From Sandaracinaceae bacterium (lineage in GTDB: Bacteria; Myxococcota_A; Polyangia; Polyangiales; Houyiibacteriaceae), in the NCBI GenBank assembly GCA_016706685.1, contig JADJJE010000003.1, forward strand, positions 310,001 to 374,000: a stretch of DNA of 64,000 nt, read 5' to 3'. Both the position numbers and the translations under genes were made by a program. Below are positions 28,317-37,078 of this stretch, piece by piece. The notes beneath the pieces are model-generated. The model searched no databases. It was given only the letters and a program-made list of their open reading frames with translations, and had not been told where the DNA came from. How positions within the stretch are numbered: the first letter of the stretch is position 1; the number at the start of each line of letters is the position of its first letter.

Positions 28317-28744
28317 GCGCGGTGGCGTTCAGCGGGGCGTGATCGATGGGAGTGCGACGGGCACCCTGGTCTGCGGGATCGCTCGCGCTGGCGCTCGCTC
28401 TGGTACCCCCCTGGAATCGGCACTGCGCGCTGCGCGCTGCGTTTGATTCCGGGGCCCCCCAAGTCCCGCTGCCCAGGGCGCCCGTCGCCCTCCACGGTGG
28501 CGTCCATGAACGCACGTGAGCTGTGCCGCGCATCGGGCCCGCTCGCTGCGACGGGGGCTCGTCTGGGCTCGATTGGGCGCTGACGCCGGACTCTCTGCAG
28601 GCGCACTACAACCTCGGGCAAGGGATTGCCCGGCTGCCGGAGCCCAGCTGCGCCTACCGCGACGCCGTGGAGCGAGCGCGCCAGAGGCTCCCGAACGACG
28701 CGAGGACCGCGCAGAACGCCGCGAGAGCAGGCATACTGCGCGGC
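28317..28744. other. Intergenic region with a hairpin and a degenerate TPR-like fragment
   Basis: No intact gene is seen. At 28406-28454 CCCC(t)GGAATC faces GATTCCGGGG around a loop of repeated GCGCTGC, a hairpin with one bulge. From about 28560 to 28735 the plus strand reads TPDSLQAHYNLGQGIARL and then QRLPNDARTAQNAARA, which looks like one and a half TPR repeats without a start or preceding domain. This may be a remnant of a lost gene. Confidence 0.35.
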
Positions 28745-29194
28745 ATGACCACACCGGACGCGCCCACGACCCCGAACAACGAGAAGGTTCTCTTCGAGGG
28801 TTACCCCTCCGTCATCCCGGGGGCGCTCGCGCTGCTGATCGCGACCCTGACCCTCGGGCTCGCCCTGATCTACTTCTTCGTGCGGTCGCGGCAGACGCAC
28901 TACAAGATCACCACCCAGCGCATCATCATCGAGCGCGGCATCCTGTCGAAGAAGATGGACCAGGTGGACACCTACCGCATCAACGACTTCGTGGTGGAGC
29001 GCCCGTTCGGGCAGCGCCTCATGGGCACGGGCAACATCGTCCTCACGTCCATGGACCGGAGCAACCCCGAGGTGCACATCAACGGAATCCGGACCGACGT
29101 GCTGGCCCTCTACGAGCAGCTGCGCGTGGCCACCGAGGACCAGAAGATCCGGCGCGGGGTTCGCACCCTCGATGCGTCGGAGCACCACGTCTGA
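28745..29194 (+). CDS. Bacterial PH-domain (bPH2/YdbT-type) membrane protein
   Basis: 149 residues. It has one or two membrane segments (VIPGALALLIATLTLGLALI) and then the bPH2 core HYKITTQRIIIERGILSKKM followed by DTYRINDFVVERPFGQRLMG and GNIVLTSMDRS, the usual YxIT..R...G...K...I.. pattern. Proteins of this type are small inner-membrane proteins with the PH domain in the cytosol; their role is mostly unknown. I start at ATG 28745; the open frame upstream belongs to the TPR-like remnant. Confidence 0.8.
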   Translation: MTTPDAPTTPNNEKVLFEGYPSVIPGALALLIATLTLGLALIYFFVRSRQTHYKITTQRIIIERGILSKKMDQVDTYRINDFVVERPFGQRLMGTGNIVLTSMDRSNPEVHINGIRTDVLALYEQLRVATEDQKIRRGVRTLDASEHHV

Positions 29195-29275
29195 AACCGG
29201 CCACCGTGCCCTTCTGAGCGGGATCGAGCACGGGAGGCGAGCGCGTCCGCGACGACGCTGGTAGAGTCCCGCCCG

Positions 29276-30163
29276 ATGCGTAACCTCCAGTGCGCAAACT
29301 GCCGAGTCGAGCTCCCACTGACGAGTGAGCGGGAGCCCGGCCTGCTCGTGTGTACGGCGTGCGGGCGCGAGCACCGCGCGTCGACGCGGCCCGAGGCCCC
29401 GCCCAACCCCACCGCCGAGTTCCGCGTGGGCGACACCGTGCTGGTGCTGTGGGGTCAGCGCTGGTGGCCGGCCCGGGTGCGCCGGGTGGTGGCCGAGGAC
29501 ATCTGGCAGGTGCACTACGAGGGCTGGTCCGACGAGCTGGACGAGATCGTGGACGTGGCGCGCGTGCGCGCGCTGTACACCCCCGCGCGGCCCATCACCC
29601 CCCGCTTGTTCGCGGGGCTGGTGGTGACGGCCACCGCGGTGGGTGTGGGCGTGGGGGCCTGGGCGCTGGGCATCCCGGATCTTGCGCCCGAGAGCGCACC
29701 GGTGGAGATGAGCGCGCGCGGGCCCATCACGCCCACGGGTGTGCTGCTGCCCCCCGGCCTGCGCGTGCCCCCGGGCACCGAGCTGGAGGTGCAGTGGAAC
29801 GAGAGCTTCTACCGCGCCGTGAGCAAGGTGCACTACGGCGATGGCAGCATGAGCGTGCACTACGTGGGCTGGAGCGACGCCTTCGACGGCGAGGTCGACG
29901 AAGCCGACGTGCGCATCTCGGAGGCCGCCATCCGGGCTTCCCGCGGTCCGGTGGAGGGCAGCGGCGCGCCCGTGGGTCCCGACTCGCCCGTCTACGAGGG
30001 GGACGTGCTGGAGGTGGCCTGGCGGGACGGTCACTACCGCGCCGTGGTCGTGGCCACGCACCCGGACGGACGCCTGCGCGTGCACTACGCCGGCTGGGAA
30101 GACGAGCTCGACGAGGACATCCCCCGCGAGCGCGCCCGCCGGGTGCTCGCCGCCGAAGAGTGA
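29276..30163 (+). CDS. Membrane protein with zinc ribbon and three Tudor/chromo-barrel-like repeats
   Basis: 295 residues. An N-terminal zinc ribbon has CxxC pairs at 6/9 and 26/29. Three copies of a barrel-like repeat follow: about 49-100 (VGDTVLVLWGQRWWPARVRR to VHYEGWSDELDE), 163-215 (PPGTELEVQWNESFYRAVSK to VHYVGWSDAFDG) and 239-290 (YEGDVLEVAWRDGHYRAVVV to VHYAGWEDELDE). The pattern of Trp/aromatic strands ending in VHYxGWxDxxDE matches the eukaryotic Tudor-knot/MRG-chromo barrel. A single membrane helix (111-133) separates repeat 1 from repeats 2-3, placing them on opposite sides. Function is unknown; such barrels bind methylated or other modified ligands in eukaryotes, which is not shown here. 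Confidence 0.7.
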   Translation: MRNLQCANCRVELPLTSEREPGLLVCTACGREHRASTRPEAPPNPTAEFRVGDTVLVLWGQRWWPARVRRVVAEDIWQVHYEGWSDELDEIVDVARVRALYTPARPITPRLFAGLVVTATAVGVGVGAWALGIPDLAPESAPVEMSARGPITPTGVLLPPGLRVPPGTELEVQWNESFYRAVSKVHYGDGSMSVHYVGWSDAFDGEVDEADVRISEAAIRASRGPVEGSGAPVGPDSPVYEGDVLEVAWRDGHYRAVVVATHPDGRLRVHYAGWEDELDEDIPRERARRVLAAEE

Positions 30164-30216
30164 GCCCAGCGGTCCAGGACTGCTGCTTCCGGCCCCCGTT
30201 GTGGTAGGAGTCTCCG

Positions 30217-31593
30217 ATGCGCCTCTCCTCTCTGCTGGGCCCGGACCTACGGGCCGTCCTCGAGAGTGACCCGGAGTCCCTCCGGGAAGCGCTCGCGGAC
30301 TTTCACGCGGAGGACATCGCCGAGATCCTGGACGATCTCGAGGAGGGCGACGCCATCGCCCTGATGCGCGCCCTGACGCCCGAGCTGGCGGCCAGCGTGA
30401 TCGAGCGCATCAACCCCGAGCTGCAGGTCATGTTCTTGCGCGGGCTCACGGCCACGGACGCCGTGACGGTGCTGCGCGAGATGGACCCGGACGACCTGGT
30501 GGACGTCCTCCAGGAGCTCGAGCACGCCGAGCGCGCGCCGCTGCTGAACGAGCTCGAGCGCGTGGACGTGGAAGCCGCCGAGGAAGCCCGCGAGCTGGTG
30601 CTCTACGGGCCCGACACGGCCGGCGGTCTGATGACCACCGAGTTCGTCGCCCTGCCGCCAACCACCAAGGTCTGGGAGGCCATCCAAGCCGTGCGCCGCG
30701 CCGCAGCCGAGGGCGAGGTGGAGACCATCTACTACGTCTACGTGTGCGGCTACGGCAACAAGCTGCTGGGCGTGGTGTCGCTGCGCGACCTGATCCTGGG
30801 TGACCCGGGCCAAGAGCTCGAGCACCTCATGATCGAGAAGGTGGTGCACGTGGGCCCCCTGGACGACCAGGAGAAGGTGGCCGACATCATCGCGCGCTAC
30901 GACCTGAGCGCCGTCCCCGTGGTGGACTCGGGCTTCGCGCTCTTGGGCATGGTCACCGTCGACGACGTGGTGGACGTCGTGATCGAGGAGGCCACCGAGG
31001 ACGCCCAGATGATGGCCGGTGTGATGCCGCTCGAGGACTCGTACTTCGCCACGGGTCTGTTCGACTTCGTCTGGAAGCGCGGCGTCTGGCTGGTGGTGCT
31101 GTTCCTGGGGCAGCTGCTCACCGCCACGGTCATGGAGATCAACCAGCTCACGCTGCAGCGCACCATGGAGCTGGCGCTCTTCATCCCGCTCATCATCTCG
31201 TCGGGCGGCAACGTGGGGTCGCAGTCCTCCACGCTCATCATCCGAGCGCTGGCCGTGGGCGAGATCGAGTCGCGCGACTGGATGCGGGTGGTGGCGCGCG
31301 AGCTGGCCATCGGGCTCATGCTCGGGCTGGTGCTGGGCGCCATGGGCTTCCTGCGCGGCTATGTCGCCGGTGGCGAGGCGGCGCCCTTCGCGCTGGCCAT
31401 CGTGGTCTCCGCCAGCATCCTGGGCATCGTCAGCCTGAGCGCCGTGGTGGGCGCGGTGCTGCCGCTCATCATCAAGCGCGTCGGGCTGGACCCGGCCGTG
31501 TCGTCCACCCCCTTCATCGCGTCCGTCGTCGACGTGCTGGGCCTGATGGTCTACTTCGGCGTCGCGCAGTACGTGTTCTCCGTGACAAGCTGA
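30217..31593 (+). CDS. mgtE: Magnesium transporter MgtE
   Basis: 458 residues with the full MgtE layout: an N-terminal helical superhelix (FHAEDIAEILDDLEEGDAIA), two CBS domains (about 130-260, including LYGPDTAGGLMTTEFVALPP), a plug helix and five membrane helices from about 285. The pore region contains FIPLIISSGGNVGSQSSTLI and VGLDPAVSSTPFIASVVDV, which hold the conserved Asn/Gly and Asp of the Mg2+ path. It is gated by cytosolic Mg2+ through the N and CBS domains. An aldo/keto reductase follows after 8 nt, so they may share a transcript. No M-box-like leader can be made out in the 53 nt upstream. Confidence 0.93.
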   Translation: MRLSSLLGPDLRAVLESDPESLREALADFHAEDIAEILDDLEEGDAIALMRALTPELAASVIERINPELQVMFLRGLTATDAVTVLREMDPDDLVDVLQELEHAERAPLLNELERVDVEAAEEARELVLYGPDTAGGLMTTEFVALPPTTKVWEAIQAVRRAAAEGEVETIYYVYVCGYGNKLLGVVSLRDLILGDPGQELEHLMIEKVVHVGPLDDQEKVADIIARYDLSAVPVVDSGFALLGMVTVDDVVDVVIEEATEDAQMMAGVMPLEDSYFATGLFDFVWKRGVWLVVLFLGQLLTATVMEINQLTLQRTMELALFIPLIISSGGNVGSQSSTLIIRALAVGEIESRDWMRVVARELAIGLMLGLVLGAMGFLRGYVAGGEAAPFALAIVVSASILGIVSLSAVVGAVLPLIIKRVGLDPAVSSTPFIASVVDVLGLMVYFGVAQYVFSVTS

Positions 31594-31601
31594 CGCGCCC
31601 C

Positions 31602-32615
31602 ATGACCGCCCCCTACCTCGATCGTGTCGCGCTGCGCGGCTGTCCCACACAACCCACCCCGCTCACCCTCGGCACCTGGGGCGTGATGACGGACGCCTAC
31701 CAGGACGTGCTCACGGACGCGGCCTTCCAGGAGCTCGTGGTCTATGCCTACAAGCTGGGCATCCGCAGCTTCGACCTGGCGCTGCTGTGGGACGGGGAGC
31801 GCGCCATGCGCCTGCTGGCCGAGGCCCTCGGCCCGGAGACCGCCTCGTGCTTCTTCTTCCTGCGGGCGGGCCGCCTGCCGACCGGCAAGCCCAACGCGCC
31901 CATCACCGCGGACTTCGGGCTGCGGGCGCTGCGCCCGCACGTGGAGCGCGCGAGAGAGCTGCTGGGCGTGGGGCGCATCGACATGCTGCTGCTGCACGCC
32001 CCGCCGCGCACGCTGGTGGAGCGCGGCGAGACCATGCAGTCCCTCGACGAGCTGCGCAGCGAAGAGCTGGTGCACGCCATCGGGCTCAGCACCACCAGCG
32101 GCGCCGTCGCGCTGACCGCGCTCGAGCAGGGCTTCGCCTGTGCGGCCATGCCCTACAACGCGCTCCAGACGCACGCCGTGCGCGAGCTGGACGAGGGCTT
32201 CCCGGTGGTGGGTGACGAGAGCCCACGCTGCGTGCTGGCCCACTCCCCGCTGCTGCACGGGGTCATGCCGGCGCGCATCCCCGCGGGGCACGTCTACCCG
32301 CCCGGGGACCACCGCCGTGACCGCTGGACCGAGGACGCGCTGCGCACCCGCATCTACCACGCGCGCGCGCTGGCAGGGCTCGCCAAGCGGCACACCGACA
32401 ACGCCCGCAAGAGCGAGACCTACATCCCCGACCTCACCGCGCTGGCGCTGCGCTTCGCGCTCTCGCACCCGCGCGTGGCCAGCGTGGCCATCGGGCCGCG
32501 CACCACCAAGCAGCTGGCGCTGCTCATGGACAGCGTGAACGAAGCCGACCCCTTGGCGCTGGACGCCGAGACGCTGCGCGAGATCGAGACCCGGCTCGCG
32601 AGCGCTGGCGCCTGA
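31602..32615 (+). CDS. Aldo/keto reductase-family protein
   Basis: 337 residues with the TIM-barrel pattern of the aldo/keto reductases: LTLGTWGVMTDAYQ, the Asp in GIRSFDLALLWDGE, IDMLLLHAPPRTL, IGLSTTSGAVAL, PYNAL and RVASVAIGPRTTKQL near the C-terminus (the NADPH-binding end). The usual Asp-Tyr-Lys-His catalytic set is not clear: the Tyr position after SFD..LLWDGE is replaced by Trp. It may reduce a carbonyl with NADPH or be a divergent, possibly non-reductive, member. It lies 8 nt after mgtE. Confidence 0.75.
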   Translation: MTAPYLDRVALRGCPTQPTPLTLGTWGVMTDAYQDVLTDAAFQELVVYAYKLGIRSFDLALLWDGERAMRLLAEALGPETASCFFFLRAGRLPTGKPNAPITADFGLRALRPHVERARELLGVGRIDMLLLHAPPRTLVERGETMQSLDELRSEELVHAIGLSTTSGAVALTALEQGFACAAMPYNALQTHAVRELDEGFPVVGDESPRCVLAHSPLLHGVMPARIPAGHVYPPGDHRRDRWTEDALRTRIYHARALAGLAKRHTDNARKSETYIPDLTALALRFALSHPRVASVAIGPRTTKQLALLMDSVNEADPLALDAETLREIETRLASAGA

Positions 32616-32667
32616 CGCCCAACCAGGGGTAGCATCCCGCTCCCCCCTCACAGCGAGAGAGACACCC

Positions 32668-33153
32668 GTGGCCAGTGTGACCTTCAAGTTCAAGCAAGAC
32701 GTCCAGACCGTGTACGCGTTCGTCAGCAACGCCGAGGAAGTGCGCAAGCGCTCGGTGGCCTTCGGCGACCGGGACATTCGCATCGACGTGAGCGAAGCCG
32801 GCGGGACCAAGACCATCACCAACACGCGCCTGGTGACGGCGGACGTGCCGGGCTTCATGAAGAAGCTCTTCAACCCCACCAACACCGTGGTGGACAAGAA
32901 GGCCTGGCGAGTCGAGGGCGACAAGGTCGTCGGCCGCCTGGACGTGGATGTGCAGGGCACGCCCACAGAGCTCCACGGCACCATCACCATCGCCCCGGCC
33001 GCGAGCGGCAGCACCTACTCCATCGAGTTCAAGGGCACCGCCAAGATCCCGCTCATCGGCGGCAAGGTGGAGGCCTACGTGGAAGAGCAGTCCCAGAAGG
33101 GCATGCGCGAAGAGTTCGAGTACAACCAGAAGCAGCTGGACGCCGCCGGCTGA
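32668..33153 (+). CDS. DUF2505/SRPBCC-like hydrophobic-ligand-binding-fold protein
   Basis: 161 residues. The start ASVTFKFKQDVQTVYAFVSN followed by VRKRSVAFGDRDIRIDV and a C-terminal helix IGGKVEAYVEEQSQKGMREE matches the DUF2505 family within the START/Bet v1-like superfamily. These have a helix-grip fold with a cavity for lipids or other hydrophobic ligands; the ligand is not known. It sits between the aldo/keto reductase and a sterol-desaturase-like protein, which fits lipid handling. Confidence 0.7.
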   Translation: MASVTFKFKQDVQTVYAFVSNAEEVRKRSVAFGDRDIRIDVSEAGGTKTITNTRLVTADVPGFMKKLFNPTNTVVDKKAWRVEGDKVVGRLDVDVQGTPTELHGTITIAPAASGSTYSIEFKGTAKIPLIGGKVEAYVEEQSQKGMREEFEYNQKQLDAAG

Positions 33154-33163
33154 GGCGCACGCG

Positions 33164-34411
33164 GTGACCGAGGAGCGTGACGGCGCGGCCGGAGCAGAGC
33201 CGAGTGACGAAGGGCCCGAGCTGACGGGCCTCGGCAGCTTGGCTTCGGCGCACGGCGCGCTCACCACCGGACGCGGGCTCTTGTCCGGCGTGGTGGGCTT
33301 CGCGCTGGCGGTCATGAGCCTGCTCGGCGTCATCGGTTTTCACTTCCCGGCGTACCTGTCCACGCCCGAGTTCCGCGCCGTCTACGACGTGACCACCCTG
33401 CGCTACCTCATGGCGGGCGGCATGGTCATCGCGGGGGCCATCTCCATCGTGAACGGCGTCTTCGGGCGCACGCGCTGGCTGGCGGCGTGGACGTTCCTGA
33501 TCCTGGTGGTGGCGCAGCTGCTGGGCGGGCCCACCACGCCCATCCCGGACTTCCCCGACAACACGCCGTATCTCGGGCTCGACTTCCTGATCCTGGACCT
33601 GCTCGGGTCCACGCTGGTGTTCGTGCTCATCGAGAAGGTGCGCCCGCTGCGCCGGGATCAGCCGGTGTTCCGCGCCGAGTGGCAGAACGACCTGACGCAC
33701 TTCTTCTTCAACCACCTGGTCGTGGGCTTCGTGCTGCTCATCACCAACCGCGTGGTGCACGATGGCCTCGGCTGGGCCACCCACGACGGCGTGCGCGGGT
33801 TCATCGCGGGGCTGCCCTTCGTGCTGCAGCTCTTCCTGGTGGTGCTGGTGGCGGACCTGGTGCAGTACGGCGCGCACCGCTCGTACCACGAGGTGGGCTT
33901 CCTCTGGCGCTTCCACGCGGTGCACCACAGCGCCAAGGAGATGGACTGGTTGGCGGGCTCGCGGCAGCACATCCTCGAGCTCATCGCCACGCGCATCTTG
34001 GTGCTGTCGCCCATCTTCCTGCTGGGCTTCTCCCAGCGCGTCATCGACGCCTACGTCATCATCGTGGGCTTCCAGGCGGTGTTCAACCACTGCAACGTGA
34101 ACGTGCGCCTGGGCCCGCTGCGCTACGTGCTGGTGACGCCCAACTTCCACCACTGGCACCACTCGCGCGACACCGAAGCGGTGGACAAGAACTACGCGGC
34201 GCACTTCGCGTTCATCGACTACGCGTTCGGCACGGCCGTGCGAGCGGACCGCATGTGGCCCGACCGCTATGGCGTGATCGGGGACTACATCCCGGTGGGC
34301 TTCCTGAAACAGCAGGCGTTCCCGTTCCTGGGCAGCACCGAGAGCCGCGAGCGCTCGCTGCTGCCGCCCGAGAGCCACGCGTGGACTCCGCCAGGTAAGT
34401 CGGAGGGCTGA
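33164..34411 (+). CDS. Sterol desaturase/fatty acid hydroxylase superfamily membrane protein
   Basis: 415 residues from a GTG 10 nt after the previous stop. Five or more hydrophobic segments come first. The di-iron His boxes are AHRSYHEVGFLWRFHAVHHS (HxxxH and HxxHH), a middle His in FNHCNVNVRLG, and FHHWHHSRD (HxxHH), followed by AAHF. The enzyme should insert oxygen or a double bond into a membrane lipid using O2 and electrons from a partner. Many relatives act on sterols, carotenoids or alkyl ethers; the substrate cannot be told here. Confidence 0.85.
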   Translation: MTEERDGAAGAEPSDEGPELTGLGSLASAHGALTTGRGLLSGVVGFALAVMSLLGVIGFHFPAYLSTPEFRAVYDVTTLRYLMAGGMVIAGAISIVNGVFGRTRWLAAWTFLILVVAQLLGGPTTPIPDFPDNTPYLGLDFLILDLLGSTLVFVLIEKVRPLRRDQPVFRAEWQNDLTHFFFNHLVVGFVLLITNRVVHDGLGWATHDGVRGFIAGLPFVLQLFLVVLVADLVQYGAHRSYHEVGFLWRFHAVHHSAKEMDWLAGSRQHILELIATRILVLSPIFLLGFSQRVIDAYVIIVGFQAVFNHCNVNVRLGPLRYVLVTPNFHHWHHSRDTEAVDKNYAAHFAFIDYAFGTAVRADRMWPDRYGVIGDYIPVGFLKQQAFPFLGSTESRERSLLPPESHAWTPPGKSEG

Positions 34412-34432
34412 AGCGGTGGGCCCCGAGCGCTC

Positions 34433-35143
34433 ATGACGCCGCCGCGAGAGAGCAGGCGGGAGCGCTTCGAGGCCCGCTGGCCGCAGCTTCGAGCAGCGTT
34501 GATCGCGTTCCACGTGCTCATGGTCGTGGTGATGTCGCTCCCTGCACCGGACGCGCTGCTGAGCGGCATGGGCTGGGACAGCGTGAACACGCAGGCCGAG
34601 GTGGCCCGCTGGGCGGAGGGGCTCAGCCGCGTGGGCGCCGAGACTACGCCGGATGCGCTCGGGGCCTCCGTTCGGCAGGGCGCCGAGCGCTACCGGGGGT
34701 TCCACACCGCGCTCACTGCGCCGTTCTCCATGTACTCGCAGCTGAGCGGCGCGCGGCAGGGCTGGGTGATGTTCGCCAAGCCCCAGCGCCACCCGGCGGA
34801 GCTGCACATCGACCTGTGGGATGGGACCGCGTGGCAAGCCGTCTATCGCCCCCACGACAGCGCGCACGACTTCTGGGGCGAGCGTCTGCGCCATCACCGC
34901 ATGCGCAAGCAGTTGGGGCGGTTCGCGCGGACGTTCGACATGCCCACCTACGACCGCCTCGCCGAGTTCCTGGCGCGCGAAGTGGCGAGGGCCCACCCCG
35001 AGGCGCGCCGAGTGCGGGTGCAGCTCTACCGCTATGCCACGCTTCCACCCGAAGCCGTGCGCGCGGGAGCGACGCCGCTCGGTGAGTACGAGCACGCGCG
35101 GCGCTACAACGCGGCCACCCTGCGCGCGGGAGGCGCTCCGTGA
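34433..35143 (+). CDS. Membrane-anchored protein of unknown function, partner of HTTM gene
   Basis: 236 residues. One N-terminal membrane segment (AALIAFHVLMVVVMSLPAPD) is followed by a soluble domain with YSQLSGARQGWVMFAKPQRH, WQAVYRPHD and a C-terminal strand VRVQLYRYATLP. I do not recognise a named family. It overlaps the HTTM gene by four bases (ATGA), so the two are likely translated together and may form one complex. Confidence 0.7.
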   Translation: MTPPRESRRERFEARWPQLRAALIAFHVLMVVVMSLPAPDALLSGMGWDSVNTQAEVARWAEGLSRVGAETTPDALGASVRQGAERYRGFHTALTAPFSMYSQLSGARQGWVMFAKPQRHPAELHIDLWDGTAWQAVYRPHDSAHDFWGERLRHHRMRKQLGRFARTFDMPTYDRLAEFLAREVARAHPEARRVRVQLYRYATLPPEAVRAGATPLGEYEHARRYNAATLRAGGAP

Positions 35144-36093
35144 AGGCTCGGTGGTGCGCGTGGGTGGCGCGGTGCGACCGGCGCGAAGCGGCGACCACGC
35201 TGGCTTGCTTCCGCATCGCCATCGGGTTGGTCACGCTCTACAGCCTGCTGGACGTGGGGCTGGGCGGGCTCGTGGACGTGCTGTGGGTGGACTACCACTC
35301 GGGTGGCTACGCCTGCCTCGGCACCGGCAACTGGCTGATGACCCTGATGGGCGGAGCCACGCCGCCGGTGGTTCACGCCCTGTATGGCGTGGCGCTCGGC
35401 AGCGCGCTGCTGGTGACCATGGGCCTCGCGGGGCGCCTGAGCGCGCTCGTGGCGGGCCAGACGTACATGGCCCTGGTGTTCGTGAACGGCAGCGCCACGG
35501 GCGGCTACGACATGTTGATCACGAACGCGCTCTGGCTGCTGGTGCTGGGTGACGCCACACGCACGCTCTCGTTGGACTGCCGCCTGCGCTCCGGGAGCTT
35601 CGTGAGTGACGCGAGCATCCCCGCGTGGCCGCGCTACCTCGCGGTGTTCCAGCTGGTCGTGATGTACACCACCACCGGCCTGCACAAGCTCAGCACCCCG
35701 TGGCTCCCCATGGGCGGCTACTCCGCGCTCTACGACGTGCTCCAGGAGCCCACGTGGCGCCGCTTCGACATGCGCTGGACCGCCCACGTCTATCCGTTGA
35801 CGCAGCTGGCCACGGCCACCACGTGGTTCTTCGAGGTGGGCGCGCCGCTCTTGCTGGTGTGGTTCTACTTCCGCCACACCCGTGAGCGCCCGGGGCGCGC
35901 GCGGGCGTGGTTCGCGCGCCGCGACCTGCGCTTCCCGTTCGTGGCCATCGGGCTCGTGTTGCACCTCGGCATCCTGGTCACGCTGAACGTGGGGCCGTTC
36001 TCGTGGGCGGCGATCGCCTACTACCTGTGCCTGTGGCACCCCGACGAGCTCGCAGGGGCCAGGGCCTGGACGATGCGGCGCGCCGAGCGGTAG
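35140..36093 (+). CDS. HTTM-domain membrane protein (vitamin K gamma-carboxylase-like)
   Basis: 317 residues with about six hydrophobic segments. FRIAIGLVTLYSLLDV near the N-terminus and LVVMYTTTGLHKLSTPW about two-thirds along are typical of horizontally transferred transmembrane (HTTM) proteins. It lacks the C-terminal lumenal domain of the eukaryotic carboxylase. Carboxylation of proteins is not shown for bacterial members; the function is open. It is the second gene of an overlapping pair and is followed by a lipoprotein gene. Confidence 0.75.
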   Translation: MKARWCAWVARCDRREAATTLACFRIAIGLVTLYSLLDVGLGGLVDVLWVDYHSGGYACLGTGNWLMTLMGGATPPVVHALYGVALGSALLVTMGLAGRLSALVAGQTYMALVFVNGSATGGYDMLITNALWLLVLGDATRTLSLDCRLRSGSFVSDASIPAWPRYLAVFQLVVMYTTTGLHKLSTPWLPMGGYSALYDVLQEPTWRRFDMRWTAHVYPLTQLATATTWFFEVGAPLLLVWFYFRHTRERPGRARAWFARRDLRFPFVAIGLVLHLGILVTLNVGPFSWAAIAYYLCLWHPDELAGARAWTMRRAER

Positions 36094-36103
36094 GGTCGTC
36101 GGC

Positions 36104-37078
36104 ATGAGCGTTCGCAAGCAGCGTGCATGCTGGTGCATGATGATGACCCTCGCGGGAGCGACGGCGGTGGCCGGGTGCAGCAACGGGTCCAGCGGCAGGC
36201 GGACGGGCACACAGGAAGAGAGCGCGGAGGCACACCCGCCAGAGGTCGAAGCCGCAGCCGAGGACGAGGTCGTGGCGGCCGCCGAAGCCGAGCCTCCAGC
36301 GGTGCCCGTCCGGGCCCAGGCGCGCATCGCGGGCGCAGCGAGCTGGTCGGGTCAGGTGCACGGCGGCGAGGTCTTCTCGCACGCGCTGGCGCGCCTGGTG
36401 GAGCCCTGCTTCGACGGCGGGGCGTTGCCGCGCGACGTGACGGTAAGCGTGCCGGTGGCTACCGACGGTAGCCTCGGGGAAGCGAGCCTCGCGCCCATGG
36501 GCGCAGGGGACGAGGCCCGGCTCACGTGCATCCGGGCTGCGCTCACCGTGGCCCGCGTGGGTGCCTCTGGGGACCCGCTGGGTGGCCACCTGACCGTCCC
36601 GCTGCGCGTGGAGGCTGCGACGGCCGAGCGCGCACCCTTCACCTTCCCCGCCCACCCGGACGACCTCTGCGTGCGTGACGCCGACTGCGTGCTGATTACG
36701 GGCGACTGCACGTCTCCTGTGGCCGCGCGCGACCTGCGCGCCAGCGAGCGAGCCCGCCAGACCGAGCTGCAGCTCTCGGTGGGAGAGTGCGCGGGGGGTC
36801 CCATGACGGCGCCGGTGCGCGCGGTGTGCACGGGCCTGCTGTGCGCCACTGCCCCGAGCGACCACCCCGAGTGGCGGCTCTGCCGGCAGACGTCCGAGTG
36901 CGTGAACGTGCCGCGTCACTGTGGCGGCTGGGACGTGGTGGCACGCCGGGCCGAGCGCGAGGCCCGCACCGCGTTCGCGGCCGAGACCCCGGGCTGCAGC
37001 ACCGCGAGCGACCCCGACGACACCCACCAAGCGTCCTGCCGCTACGGGTTCTGCGCCTTCGAGTGGCGGAACCCATGA
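36104..37078 (+). CDS. Predicted lipoprotein with AgmX/PglI-like domain and Cys-rich C-terminus
   Basis: 324 residues. The leader ends in GATAVAGC, with Cys25 as the lipidation site, followed by an Ala/Glu-rich linker to about residue 70. The middle part (RDVTVSVPVATDGSLGEASL, then TCIRAALTV) follows the pattern of AgmX/PglI C-terminal domains common in myxobacteria. The C-terminal third has many paired Cys residues (CVRDADCVLI, CTGLLC, CRQTSECVNV), suggesting disulfides in the periplasm or cell surface. It overlaps the next gene by four bases. Confidence 0.75.
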   Translation: MSVRKQRACWCMMMTLAGATAVAGCSNGSSGRRTGTQEESAEAHPPEVEAAAEDEVVAAAEAEPPAVPVRAQARIAGAASWSGQVHGGEVFSHALARLVEPCFDGGALPRDVTVSVPVATDGSLGEASLAPMGAGDEARLTCIRAALTVARVGASGDPLGGHLTVPLRVEAATAERAPFTFPAHPDDLCVRDADCVLITGDCTSPVAARDLRASERARQTELQLSVGECAGGPMTAPVRAVCTGLLCATAPSDHPEWRLCRQTSECVNVPRHCGGWDVVARRAEREARTAFAAETPGCSTASDPDDTHQASCRYGFCAFEWRNP

